The notes under the pieces were generated by a model. That model was not told where the DNA came from and ran no database searches. It saw only the letters and a list, made by a program, of their open reading frames with translations. Positions 32,901-43,449 of a DNA stretch of 64,000 bases are shown here, one piece after another. Location of the stretch: contig WNYE01000026.1 in NCBI GenBank assembly GCA_021396245.1, positions 248,001 to 312,000 of the forward strand. The letters are read 5' to 3'. The position numbers and the translations under genes were made by a program. Positions within the stretch are counted from its first letter, which is position 1, and each line of letters begins with the position of its first letter. Source of the stretch: Sporothrix humicola. Its lineage: Eukaryota > Ascomycota > Sordariomycetes > Ophiostomatales > Ophiostomataceae.

Positions 32901-34292
32901 ATGGTCAAGGCAAAGGCTCCCGTCTACGTCCTCGGCGTGGGCATGACCAAGTTCATCAAGCCCCGCGGCAAGGTCGACTACACCGAGCTCGGCTTCGAGG
33001 CCGGCGTCAAGGCGCTGCTGGACGCCCAGATCAACTACGACGATGTCGACCAGGGCGTCGCTTGTTACTGCTACGGCGACTCCACCTGCGGCCAGCGCGT
33101 CTTCTACCAGTTCGGCATGACCCAGATCCCCATCTACAACGTCAACAACAACTGCTCGACCGGCTCGACCGGCCTGTACATGGGCCGCACGCTCATCGGC
33201 AACGGCGGCGCCGACTGTGTCATGGTTGTCGGCTTCGAGAAGATGATGCCCGGCTCGCTGCAGACCTTTTTCAACGATCGCGCCAACCCCACCGGCACGA
33301 CCACCGAGATGATGCGCGCCACGCGCGGCCTGACCAAGGCCCCCGGCGCCGCCCAGATGTTCGGCAACGCCGGCCGCGAGTACATTGAGAAGCACGGCGC
33401 CAAGCCCGAGGACTTTGCCGAGATTGCCCGCGTCAACCACGAGCACTCGGTCAAGAACCCCTACTCGCAGTTCCAGGACGTCTACACGCGCGACCAGATT
33501 CTCGCTTCGGCCACCATCCACGAGCCCCTGACCAAGCTGCAGTGCTGCCCGACCTCGGACGGCGGTGCCGCCGCCATTCTTGTGTCTCAGGCCTTCCTCG
33601 ACGCCCGCCCCCACCTCAAGGGCCAGGCCGTCCTGATCGCCGGCCAGTCCATGTGCACCGACGACCCGTCGCTCTTCTCCCGCAGCGCCATCGACCTCAT
33701 GGGCTACGCCATGAGCCAGCGCGCCGCCCGCGAGGCCACCACCGAGGCCGGCGTCACCCCCGGCGACGTCCAGGTCGTTGAGCTGCACGACTGCTTCTCG
33801 ACCAACGAGATGGTCACCCTCGACGCCATTGGCCTGCCCGAGGGCCGTGTCGGTGCCCCCCGCGGCGGCGCCGTCAAGCTTGTCCGCGCCGGCGGCATCA
33901 CCTACGGCGGCAAGTACGTCGTCAACCCCTCCGGCGGTTTGATTAGTAAGGGCCACCCGCTGGGCGCCACCGGCCTCGCTCAGTGCGCCGAGCTCGTCTG
34001 GCACCTGCGTGGCTGGGCCAACAACCGCGCCGTCCCCCACACCCGCGCCGCCATGCAGCACAACCTGGGCCTCGGCGGTGCCGTCGTCGTCGCCGTCTAC
34101 AAGCGCGCCGACGGCAAGGAGGCCACGGTCCTGGACGACGCCACCGTCGGCCGCCTCAACCGTCTCGGCTACAACCCGGCCACCGAGGCCAAGGGCTTCA
34201 CTGCCGAGCAGGCCCGCTCGGTCCGCAGCAAGACCAAGGCCAGCGACTGGGCTCTGGGCGACACCGAGGCCAAGGTCGAGGCCCGCTTCTAA
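32901..34292 (+). CDS. SCP-x-type thiolase (acetyl-CoA acetyltransferase family, no SCP2 domain)
   Basis: A 463-residue thiolase-superfamily enzyme of the sterol carrier protein x class, expected to act on 3-oxoacyl-CoA in beta-oxidation or on branched substrates. It is a single exon starting at MVKAKAPVYVLGVGMTKF (CAAAATGG context). Visible motifs: nucleophile Cys85 in NNNCSTGSTGLYMG; SCP-x-typical HDCFSTNEM in the second half; GHPLGATG near the C-terminus; and GLGGAVVVAVYKR. The lipid-binding SCP2 domain of animal SCPx is absent. The C-terminus is EARF, not a canonical SKL-type PTS1, and no PTS2 is seen, so peroxisomal location is not shown by sequence. Third positions are overwhelmingly C or G, stronger than in neighbours, suggesting high expression. 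AATAAA at 34443-34448. Confidence 0.9.
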   Translation: MVKAKAPVYVLGVGMTKFIKPRGKVDYTELGFEAGVKALLDAQINYDDVDQGVACYCYGDSTCGQRVFYQFGMTQIPIYNVNNNCSTGSTGLYMGRTLIGNGGADCVMVVGFEKMMPGSLQTFFNDRANPTGTTTEMMRATRGLTKAPGAAQMFGNAGREYIEKHGAKPEDFAEIARVNHEHSVKNPYSQFQDVYTRDQILASATIHEPLTKLQCCPTSDGGAAAILVSQAFLDARPHLKGQAVLIAGQSMCTDDPSLFSRSAIDLMGYAMSQRAAREATTEAGVTPGDVQVVELHDCFSTNEMVTLDAIGLPEGRVGAPRGGAVKLVRAGGITYGGKYVVNPSGGLISKGHPLGATGLAQCAELVWHLRGWANNRAVPHTRAAMQHNLGLGGAVVVAVYKRADGKEATVLDDATVGRLNRLGYNPATEAKGFTAEQARSVRSKTKASDWALGDTEAKVEARF

Positions 34293-34442
34293 GAGTTGAG
34301 CGCGGGGCGAGCGACAGCGAGGAACGAAGAAAAAAAGTGTAATTTGCCAGGATCTAGGACAAGATCATTTTGTACATATAAGTTAGTGTTTTTCTTTTTC
34401 AGTCTTTCCACGGCATGAATGTTTTTAGCATCAGAATGACAA

Positions 34443-34448
34443 AATAAA
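34443..34448 (+). terminator. Polyadenylation-like signal of the thiolase gene
   Basis: AATAAA in CAAAATAAAGAAG, about 150 nt after the thiolase stop codon; a TGTACATATAA efficiency-like element lies about 70 nt before it. Confidence 0.5.
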
Positions 34449-36685
34449 GAAGAGTCGGGCGAATGTCTCGATCATGTCAAACATTTCTTTTCCTTTTAAC
34501 ACAGCGTGAATGCATTAATGCGATACTCGTGTAGATGCATGTAAGTGATGCACATTGTACCCGTAAAGAATTGCGGGTACGTCGCAAGGCAAGAACGATC
34601 GTGAATATTATTTTGTGTACCTGCCTAAAGGGCTGTAGATATAATTGGAAAGCGCAATGGGCACACACTGCACATGTCGTCGGTCTGCGTTTCAAACTAA
34701 GAAGGGGCGCTCAACGAATGCACGGGCGTTCCTGCCTTCTTTTTGCCTTACTGTGTTGTGACCCCCTTTTTTCGCCTTTTCCCTTTTCCCACTTCTCACA
34801 CGTCGCAGATTGTTCCACGAAGCTTCGAAAGAACGACGATCATACCAGTCGACTTTGTCGTCGTCCCCGACATTTCACTCACAACGCCAGCGTCGCTTTC
34901 GTTTGTGTCCAGCCATTTGTTCTTTTTGTTTTCGGTGTCGCCTGCACAAGACATCGTGACGCTGTGTTTCCGCCACAGCGTCTGTGCACATTTTGTTATT
35001 CATGCAAAAGCGAGATGCAAGACAAAGACAAAAGCAAAGAAGCAAGTTTTGCAGCAAAGCGCAAAAGCAAGAATTCGCAAAACGAGAATTGAGAAAACAT
35101 GTGAGTCTACACCCTCTTGTCGCTGCCTTTAGCCTTATCCTTTCATTATCGCTGCAATGGTTCTGACAGCTCAGCCTCGTCGATGCGTCTCAGTCCATCT
35201 TGCATGTGATGTTTTGGTCGACAATGGATGCTTGAATGGCCTCAACAACAGCCAACTCTGGCCAGTCCTGATAATTTCCACCGTCTTTTGCCTCTTCTTC
35301 AACCGCACCGAGTCTGTCTCTCCAGAGAACCACGAAAAAGACAAATCCGCCCCCAACTCTCATCTCTTGTTTCACACCCCCACGGAAGTGAAGGAGAATG
35401 AGGTTCCCAGAAGAAGGGCCAAAGACGGAGACTGCCCCGCCGTCTGCCGCCAACGCAGGACAACTCTAAGTGTGTCTTTACGACATACGGCTTGCATACA
35501 AGACTGTTGTTTCCGGGCCTGAGCGCTGTCCAGACTCTGCCCGTCGTCCCAATCGGGGCAGACAAGCCTTTTACACAAGCCTTAATGGGCCGTCCTCTGG
35601 CCAGGCCCACACAGACTGACAGAACCCACTGCGGCCCGCATTGACACACGACAGGCGCATTTACACGGCCAGGCGCATGACATCACATCATTGGCATTGA
35701 GGCTGTCTGTGTTTATTTTGTCTCCCTTCTTCTCCTCCTTCTCCTCCTTCTCTTTCGTCTATTTCGTCTCCTCCACCTCCTCCACAATGCGGATCCCCCT
35801 TATTCTTCCGTGATCGCCTTTCTTCCGTACCGGCCAATGGAACCACTAACTTGGCCAGGCGGGGAGACGACGAAGTTGACGTGGAAAAAGAAGAGAAACA
35901 AATGACAGGAGACAACACAACAGCCGCACCACAAACATGGAGACACCCTCACACAGAGAGACTCACGACCCTACCTGGACACACAGACATCTACACGCAC
36001 ACCCAACTTGAGACCGGCCTTGGCACGCCACCCAGGCCCGCGGCCACTCATTCTTGGATTCTTTTTCTTTTACAGAGATGGACTGTCGTTTCATTTGGTC
36101 TAAACGGGCGAGGCCTGCCAAACTGACCTGTCAAAGTCGACATCAACAGCAAACTATTGGCTCTCCACCCCTCCCTTCGCCGGCACATCCTCGTCCAGGG
36201 CCGTGTATGCTTAAATCGTGATGGAACAATATGCAGTATACGACACACAGGAAGAGATACAGCAAAAGAAAGGGTGCAGGAAACACTGTCTGTGCTCTTG
36301 CCTTCTCGTCCTCGCCTCACAATGCACGCCTGTCCACCTGCACACCCTCTACTCTCACAAGCATCGTGAATAGACTCCTGCCACTTTGTTTCTTTCTCCA
36401 TCCACGCATCTCCCTGTCCCAAAACGCCGGGTTTCTTCTTTTGCATTTTTCCTTTTCTTCCTGCCTCTGATCACCCTGCACCCGGACCAGAGACACAAAC
36501 ATTCTGTGCGAACCGAGTTTTGACAGTCGCCAGTCTTGGGCTATTTCTGATTTCTTCCTTCTTTTACCTTCTTTCTTCCCTCCGTCTTTTTGTTCTCTTT
36601 CCTGTCTGGCATTTTCACGTCCGTTTCCCAGTCTTTTCTTCTCTGATCGTCTTTGTTTTCTTTCTCACTCCATTTCTTTCATCTA

Positions 36686-36713
36686 CCCCCATATCCCCAT
36701 ATCCCCATATCCC
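36686..36713. repeat. Octamer tandem repeat (ATATCCCC x3)
   Basis: Three perfect or near-perfect copies of an 8-nt unit (CCCCATAT phase) in the pyrimidine-rich leader of the gene at 37003, about 290 nt before its ATG. Confidence 0.7.
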
Positions 36714-37002
36714 GAGCCTTGTCGTTTATTCTTTCTCTTCGTCCTTCCTTCTTCCTTCATCTTACTTTTACGTTCGTCTCTTCGTTTACTTTCTCTTCTT
36801 TACATTTTTTATCTTGTATTTCATATTTCATAATCCATCACCACATCTAATATTCCACCCATCGGCCTTCCTTTCGCCAGGCTATCTCACAGCTCTCTCA
36901 TCCATACTTGACATACATCGCCGCACAACTCTCATGGTCGTCCACACGTAGCAGCCTCTTCCTCCCCCTCCCTCCTCTCTCTATCACCACATAACCGCCG
37001 TC

Positions 37003-38672
37003 ATGGCTGCTACGCCCGACTTAACAAGAGGGCCTGTCCTTCTCGCCATATCCATCACCACCGAACTCTTCGGCCTCACAACATGCTTCATCCGCCTCAT
37101 GGTCCGCAGACGATCTTCGAGCCACCACATGGGCCTCGACGACTATGCCATTGCCGTCGCCGCCGTCGTCAGCTTTGTCGGCACCATCTTTGCCGTCATC
37201 GAGGGCAGCTCCATGGTCGACTCGGCCCACGCCCTCGAATTCGACTGGCTCGGCCAGCCCTGGTTCATGATGGGCACGACTTTCGCCAAGATCTCCATCT
37301 GTCTCTTCTTTTTAAGGCTCGTCGGCTCTGCCAAACAGTGGCGTATTCTGCTGAGCAGCCAGATTCTGCTCATGGCCGTCCTCAACTTTGCCTTTTCCCT
37401 CACGACCAACCTGCAGTGCCGCCCGCTCGACAAGCTGTGGGATCCGTCCGTCGCCGGAATCTGCTGGGACCCGAGCGTCCAGCAAAACATTGGCTACTTC
37501 CAGGGCGCCTTCTCCGTCTTTTGGTGGCTCTTCCTCTCGCTGTTCCCCGTCATGATTGTCCGGGACCTCGAGATGCACCAAAAGATGCGCTGGCCCTTTT
37601 ACTTTTTGTCGAGCCTGAGTCTTGTGTAAGTTGCATCAAGGCGACTGGCTGTAATTTAGATTTGAACTCCACTAACATTTTCAGGGCCGCCATCTTTGCC
37701 ACAGTGCGCACCTACGAGACGTCACAGACGGTGCCCGGCGTCTACACTTTTGACACGTTCTTTGCGACTGTCCTGTCGATTATGGAACAGAACGTCGGCA
37801 TCGTCGCAGCCAACATCTTGCCCATGGGCTCGCTCTTCTGGAAGAGACAGGCAGCTTCGCGGATGGACCGTCGCGGCCGCACCAATGGCAATGGACACGC
37901 AAATGCTGCAGCAAGAGGCGCACGCAACGACCAGCAAAATCCGTTCGAGTCGGGTGCCGCGTCTGTCCACAGCACCACAACTCGTCGCGAAGAGTTTGAT
38001 TTTGACGACACGGACAGCGATCTCGGGGAGAGCGGCCTCGGTCGTCCTGACTCGAGCCGGTCCTCGATCAAGCGGTCCCCCATGCTGATTATCGAGGGCC
38101 CCAGAGAGCGCGGCTACGACGAGAACAACCGCCGCAACCGCAACGGCGAGCGCAACCTTACCCACGGCAACAACAATACACGGCCAGCAAAGCCCCTGAA
38201 GCACAGCAAGAGCACCAAGCTCAGCGACACGCCACTGCGGACGATCCTCAACCGCTCGGCTTCGCTGATGAGCCGTGCAGGCCGCGACCGGCGCAGCATG
38301 GACGTGGCAGTCAGTAATAATACTTTCGACCAGGCCCCCAACGGCGTCTCGTCCTGGCCCCGCGGGATCATCAAGACGGTCGAGGTCGAGGTCGTCGAGG
38401 AAGACATTGCCACTCTGGAGCAGCAGCTGCCGCAGCACCGCCGGCTGCCGTCCAATGCATCGGGTGTTGTCGTCACCAGCAACGTGTCTGACGGCCACAA
38501 CCACAACCACAGCCATGGTCACAACCACGGCCGCAGCATGTCCCGCCACAGCCGCATGGACTCGGACAACGACTGGGCCGCGCTTCTCCGTGGTGCAGCA
38601 CCGACACCACAACCGGGATCGCGGGGTCCGTCCCGGCAAGGCTCTCGTGGACCTTCACGACAGGGCCACTAA
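37003..38672 (+). CDS. Rhodopsin-domain (SAT4/Pth11-like) integral membrane protein
   Basis: A predicted 536-residue seven-helix membrane protein of the fungal SAT4/Pth11-related group. Two exons, 37003-37625 and 37685-38672, flank a 59-nt intron (GTAAGT...TTCAG) that falls within helix 6. Helices, roughly: GPVLLAISITTELFGL, DYAIAVAAVVSFVGTIF, MMGTTFAKISICLFFLRLV, LLSSQILLMAVLNFAFSL, GAFSVFWWLFLSLFPVMIV, FYFLSSLSLVAAIFATV, and TVLSIMEQNVGIVAANILP. Family hallmarks are the GLDDYAI segment, KISICLFFLRL and MEQNVGIVAANI. There is no CFEM domain in front. The cytosolic C-terminal half (about 250 residues) is charged and disordered, with a His/Asn/Gly run near the end and a duplicated GSRGPSRQ. 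The ligand is unknown. Confidence 0.87.
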
Positions 38673-39272
38673 TGACGAGTGTTTGATTTTCTTTTATTAT
38701 TCTTTATTCTCCTAATACTTACGATGGTTGGTTCAGCGAGGCGTTTTTTGTTTGTTGGTTTATTCTTTCTTCTTACTTTACGACAACAGCGAGCGAGCGA
38801 CCCAAAAAAAGGAGATACCCAATGTACGATTATATATTCTCGGTGTTTTTATTTACGAGTGGAGTTTTGGACATATTCTTTTCACTTTTACCTTCACCAT
38901 AGACATAGACATACTAGAAGCAATTGAACTGCAATACTTTATTTTAAAGATGGGCTTCAATCGTTTAATGCTGACTTGACTTGCACGCAATTGCCCACCA
39001 ACGCCAACCATGTTTAGCTAATACAGAAAAAAAACGAAACCAAAGTCAGACCAAAAAATACCAAATAGACTATGATGTACTAAAAAGGGCACTACCGAAA
39101 TAGGAAATATCAAAACACCCTAAAAATGAAAAAAATGAAAAAAAAGGAGGGGGGCCAAGGTAGACCAAGTCAAAATACAAAAGATACAAGAAAAATCGTG
39201 TAGTCATCATATGGCTAGCTGTGCGCACTGTTTTGTGGTCAAACTGTTCGAGTCATTTCTAGACTGGTTAGC
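38673..39272. other. Convergent intergenic spacer, AT-rich
   Basis: 600 nt between two convergent stop codons. It is AT-rich with poly-A and GAAAAAAATG runs (39119-39150) on the plus strand, suitable for transcript ends of both neighbours. No gene. Confidence 0.5.
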
Positions 39273-41338
39273 CTAGACTGGTGGCGACGGCGAGGCCGAC
39301 GGAGGACGCGTCACGATCGTGGCCGTTGGTGCTGACGTGGAAACTGCTTCGTGCAAAGGGATATCATCGATGACTGAGACCCTGTCTTGTGACCTTGGCT
39401 GTGAAAACTCTGCAGGATCGTGCAAAGACTCGTCTGCAGTCACGGGGAGAGGATCGTGACTGCGCGTGTTGTGCTGTGTGTTTTGTCGCAAAGTTGAACT
39501 TGCACCTTCGCTCGAAATATCCCCAGGGAGGTCCCCAGAGAGATCTCCAGAGAGAAGCGATACTGGCTCTACACCGACGACTTCTTCATAGTCTGGACTT
39601 GGGCTGCGACGGCCAGAGTTGTCGCTGTCGTGAGGACCTGGTGCGAGAGAGCCGTGTGCAAGAGACGGGCTCGACATTGACATGGATGCCGACGATGCTG
39701 GCACCAGTGCAGAAACTGATGCGTCGCTGCTCGTAACTCGGTGCAGTGGAATGCAGTCCGTCTCTGGCGGAGAGTGTGAATAGGTAACTGTGCATCCGTT
39801 GCTGATTGTATATCCCGGTATGCTTGGTGGTCGACCGAGAGGATCTTCTCTCTGGTACGGCGGCAGGTCTTCGTATTCTTCGCCGTCTTCACCACGGCGT
39901 CGTGCATTGCTGTCTCGCGGCCGGTAGACAGGCAGAGACCCTGGCCGCTGTCGCATTTGACGGCGGCGACCACCACCGCTGCCAAGCCGTTCTCCCCGGC
40001 TCCGTTGTTGATGTGACAAGAACAGACATGCAGTAAAGAAGAAGACGCAGGCAAACACTTGGCTGGTGACGGAAATCCAGATCAGATTCGTGGCCGTGGA
40101 CCCGGCCGTGATGGGCGGCATCGTCGAGTTGACAGCTGTTGCCGTGACATTGTTGGTGACATTGGCATTGATCACGGCCCGGCCCTGGACCATATGGCTT
40201 GCCATGTTGACCGCCACGTTGTTTGCCAAGGGGAAGGCGTCATCTGTCAGTGGTATGATGGGTGTGTCGCCCTGGTCGGTAAAGGAACTCGCCGATCCTC
40301 CGCCGCCGCCATCTGGCGATGTGTGCTTGGCCACCCACGACATGCCGCTAATCAGCAGCCCCGCAGCAATCACGTTGGTCGTCGTGGCAAAGGCCTTTGT
40401 GCAGGCCATGAGGATGCGGCCGCGCTTCTGCCACTGCTTGCGTCCGTCCAGGAAAAAGTTGAATGGCCAGGAGACTAGCGTGACCAGAATGTCAAGCATG
40501 AAAAACGCAAAGGAGGCTCGGCCAAAGGCGGGCTGGCCGTTGAGTGCCGGCGGCGTGTCGGTGACCTCATCTGCTGCTGGAAGATGACAGTTGATCGCAG
40601 TGGTGTTGATGGCCGATGTACTGTTGACATCGACACTAGTAGTGCCACCAGTGGAGTTGGTAGGATTCGTAGCATTGAGAGGAAGAACGATGGGCAGGGC
40701 GCCACAAGTGTGAAAAGGATGCTCTGTTGTGCGGATGTGATTGGTGACATGGTTGTCAATGTTGCGCCAGTTGAAGTCGGCACCCAGCTGGCGATAGCGC
40801 GTCTCCATCGCCTGGGTCCCGTTCTGGATGTTTACGCCATTTAGGTACCAGTAGATTGTGAATGCTTCTGTTCTGTTGTCTCTGTTGGCATCGTAGGCGA
40901 CCATTTTCGTCCACTAATTAGTCAGCCAGTTGTCCAGGATGCTGATGCTGATGGTGTCGGTCAATAATTCTGGGAGTGATTCAACAAACGACTTACACTC
41001 AACAAATACATGTCCGGTACGGAAATGTCAAATTTATCAGAGCCTTGTCCCGCCGAGTTGAGTACGACGAGGATAACAATCGACAGCATCTCGAGAATGG
41101 CGACTCCGACAATGATGCCCTTCTGGACATGTTCGAGCTTGAGATGTTTGGACCAGTCTATCGATGGAAGACGTGATCGGATGGCCGTTCTGTCTGGCCA
41201 TCGCCGCCTTCGTGGTGGAGGCTGTGAGGTTGGTGGTGGTGTTGGGACGACAACATTAGCTGCTGTTGGTGTTGATGGAGACGATGGCTCTGGAGGGGTC
41301 ACGATGGCCGTCGTGGATGATATCGTCAAGGAAGACAT
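39273..41338 (-). CDS. Unclassified four-helix membrane protein with glycosylation-rich loop
   Basis: Predicted 660 residues; I do not recognise a family. Exon 1 (41338-40997) and exon 2 (40913-39273) are joined across an 83-nt intron (GTAAGT...ATTAG), phase 0, giving MYLLS then WTKMVAYD. Residues 1-70 are Pro/Ser/Thr-rich with RRRRW. Helix 1 is near 74-96 (GIIVGVAILEMLSIVILVVL). A long loop of about 140 residues carries many N-x-S/T sites and two Cys (HTCGAL, INCHL). Three further helices follow (FAFFMLDILVTLVSWPFNFFL; CTKAFATTTNVIAAGLLISGM; LIWISVTSQVFACVFFFTACLFL), the third and fourth separated by another Asn-rich loop. A cytosolic tail of about 220 residues is Ser/Pro/acidic and contains DLPPYQREDPLG. 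The topology resembles Sur7/claudin-like fungal proteins, but the defining motifs were not found. Confidence 0.78.
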
Positions 41339-43170
41339 GTCGTCGATGGATGCGCGCCGGCCACAAGCACAAGGCCTGGGCGGTGGTGGACTCGGATGTT
41401 GGCGTAGGGTGTATTCTGATTGTCGTCGTCGTGTATCTCAGTTGCTCTAGTATCGGATAGTTGATAGTGGTGATTGTTCGCGACCTGTATCAAAAATTGA
41501 GTTTGGATGTCTCCAAGTGAGCTTGTTGATCATCAGCCAAGAGGCTAACGAAGATGGGAACAAACAAGCAAAACAAATGTGTGTGTGAAGGAAAGAAGAA
41601 ACAGAATTGCGTGCAATACTGCAACAGAGCAATACTGGCCTCAAAAAGAGGACGCGCAACTCCCACCCCCCTTTACATCTTGTTGGGGGAGGCGTGGAGA
41701 GTTCTGGCAATCCATCCCTTTTTTGCTCTTTTCGCTATTTCTGATGTTTCGACCTCCGTTTCCCATTCTTTCCAGCCTCCGTTTGGTGAAAGTGGAAGTA
41801 GGTATACGGGCGGGACAGAGGGATAATCTTTGTCAAATTCGCCCAGAAGATCCCGTGCGGCGAGGGTGGAGAGAGGAAGGATGGTTGGTGGTGGTTGGCG
41901 ATTTTGCGAGTGTTATTGATCCAGAGAAATATTCCGCGCAAGACCTATTTGCAGCATCAAGTAGATTAGCCTAGCAGACAAATAAACAAGATTCTCACCT
42001 TTTCCGCGAGTCCATTTGATCGCCGCCATCCGCTTCGTGTGAGCGATCTCGACACTCCTGATGCTGAAAATTGATGAAAAGAAGAGTAATAGTCGACACC
42101 ATCAATTATTGTCTTCTTTTCATTTCATTTCTTCGAATCATGTCGAATATTTCGCTGTTTGGCTTGCGTTCATCTCTTCCACAGCATCCGGCAAATATGG
42201 CTCGGAGGTAGCAGGCCACGCCCCCCATCTTTGTAGATTTATGCATAGAGTGCGGCACAGGCAGGAAGCGAAACGAGCGAAAAAGAGCGAAAGGGGAGAT
42301 GGGGAGGAAAGGAGGGGCATAACGGACAGTCGACTATTGAGGCCAGTTGCTGCTCAATCTATCCTTTTGTTCCTTTCGATCTTATCGTCTTTCTGTCGCT
42401 TTTCTCTGTTGATCGAATTTTGTGCCGTTTACGTGAGGGACGAAAGCCGGATGCCTGATCTGTTGTCGGGATGGATGGAGAATAACGGATGATGGAGTGT
42501 GGCAGTCGAAGTTGTTGTATTGATTGATGGCCATTCTGCACTGTTGAAAGGAACTCCGCACATGGCTTTCTGTCAACTCAACTCAAACAGACACACCTTG
42601 TGGCTGGAATAATAGACGACATATAGCCTGTCAGCCTGTGTAGGTTTGTCGGGTGGTGTTTGTGGCGATCATTGGAGATCTGGGATCCCGAGTGCCGGTG
42701 CTGTGGCTGAGGAGGGATGCAACGACATGTGGTGGTGAAGAGCATCGGACATGTTGATATGGTGATAGTTGAGAGGTGAATAAACAGAGCAAAGACAAAA
42801 AGAGAAAGGGGCAGAAGAAAATAGGGGTAGATGATGACAGTGAGGAGATGAAAGGAAAGCACGACTGTGATGTATTTGTGAATTGCCTATTTAGGAAATG
42901 TGGGGCACATCCGATCGTCACTTGCAGTCTTGGGAAGGACTAACACGATGCAGCGATGCACAAGACAGGAAGGAGCGTCCCGTTGACATCGTGTGTAGGA
43001 TTACAAAATACCACATATCACATTTGGAAGCTACGATGAAAGTCTTTTGGCTTTTAACCTTTTTTTGGTGGATGTTGCATCCTTTTATTTAGCTAATTTC
43101 AAGTTTTTTTGTGCTTTTCCAAATTTTCTCAGTGGTGTCTTGCAATTTGAGTCCAGCTTCCTCCATCAAG

Positions 43171-43290
43171 TTGATAACCAAAATCAAAAGCAAATAATCA
43201 AAAGCAAATGACAAAGAGCACATAACCAAAACAAATAACAAAAGAGCAAATAACCAGAACGAATAATCACAACAAATAAAATGCAAATGT
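43171..43290. repeat. Degenerate ~14-nt A-rich tandem repeat
   Basis: About eight units of the general form ACCAAAAGCAAATA (variants ATCAAAAGCAAATA, ACAAAAGAGCAAATA, ACCAGAACGAATA, ATCACAACAAATA) lie end to end. The unit length varies between 12 and 16 nt. The array is downstream of the minus-strand gene at 43450. Confidence 0.65.
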
Positions 43291-43392
43291 CCTCGCAGAT
43301 AATTTTTTTTTGTGCTTTTGGGGGTGTCCTTCTTTTGTTGTGTTTTTGAGTCAGTGGTTCATGTTTTTTTTGTGCTTCTGGTGTTTTCCTTG

Positions 43393-43423
<31 letters not shown>

Positions 43424-43429
43424 TTTAAA
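43393..43429. repeat. Poly(T) tract downstream of the acidic orphan gene
   Basis: A CTTTTCTTTTC lead is followed by an uninterrupted run of about 20 T on the plus strand (poly-A on the coding strand of the minus gene), starting about 20 nt after its stop codon. Confidence 0.7.
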
Positions 43430-43449
43430 GTCTGTGACTTTTTGTTCGT

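Larger units (their letters stand above)
34293..37002. other. Intergenic: thiolase 3' end to rhodopsin-domain gene leader
   Basis: 2.7 kb without a supported gene. AATAAA at 34443-34448 probably ends the thiolase transcript. The segment 36530-36960 is almost pure pyrimidine-rich strand and includes ATATCCCC x3 (36686-36713). ORFs of 185 codons or less in it have no domain character. Confidence 0.5.
41339..43449. other. Intergenic between two minus-strand genes
   Basis: 2.1 kb with no supported gene. The left part is the promoter/leader of the membrane-protein gene. The right end (43100-43440) is simple AT-rich sequence with a degenerate repeat and a long T tract just past the stop of the acidic orphan gene. 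Confidence 0.5.

Noticed and set aside
32219..33388. 389-codon plus-strand ORF running from the leader into the thiolase
   Set aside because: It reads the pyrimidine-rich leader as Ser/Phe/Leu/Pro and then the thiolase in a wrong frame as Arg-rich sequence.
32883..34061. 392-codon minus-strand ORF over the thiolase
   Set aside because: Antisense shadow of a gene with extreme third-position C/G bias; Gly/Ala/Val/Asp-only composition.
16644..41338. Secondary-metabolite gene cluster (regulator, thiolase, membrane proteins together)
   Set aside because: No PKS, NRPS, terpene synthase, P450 or tailoring set is present, and the genes are widely spaced with unrelated roles.
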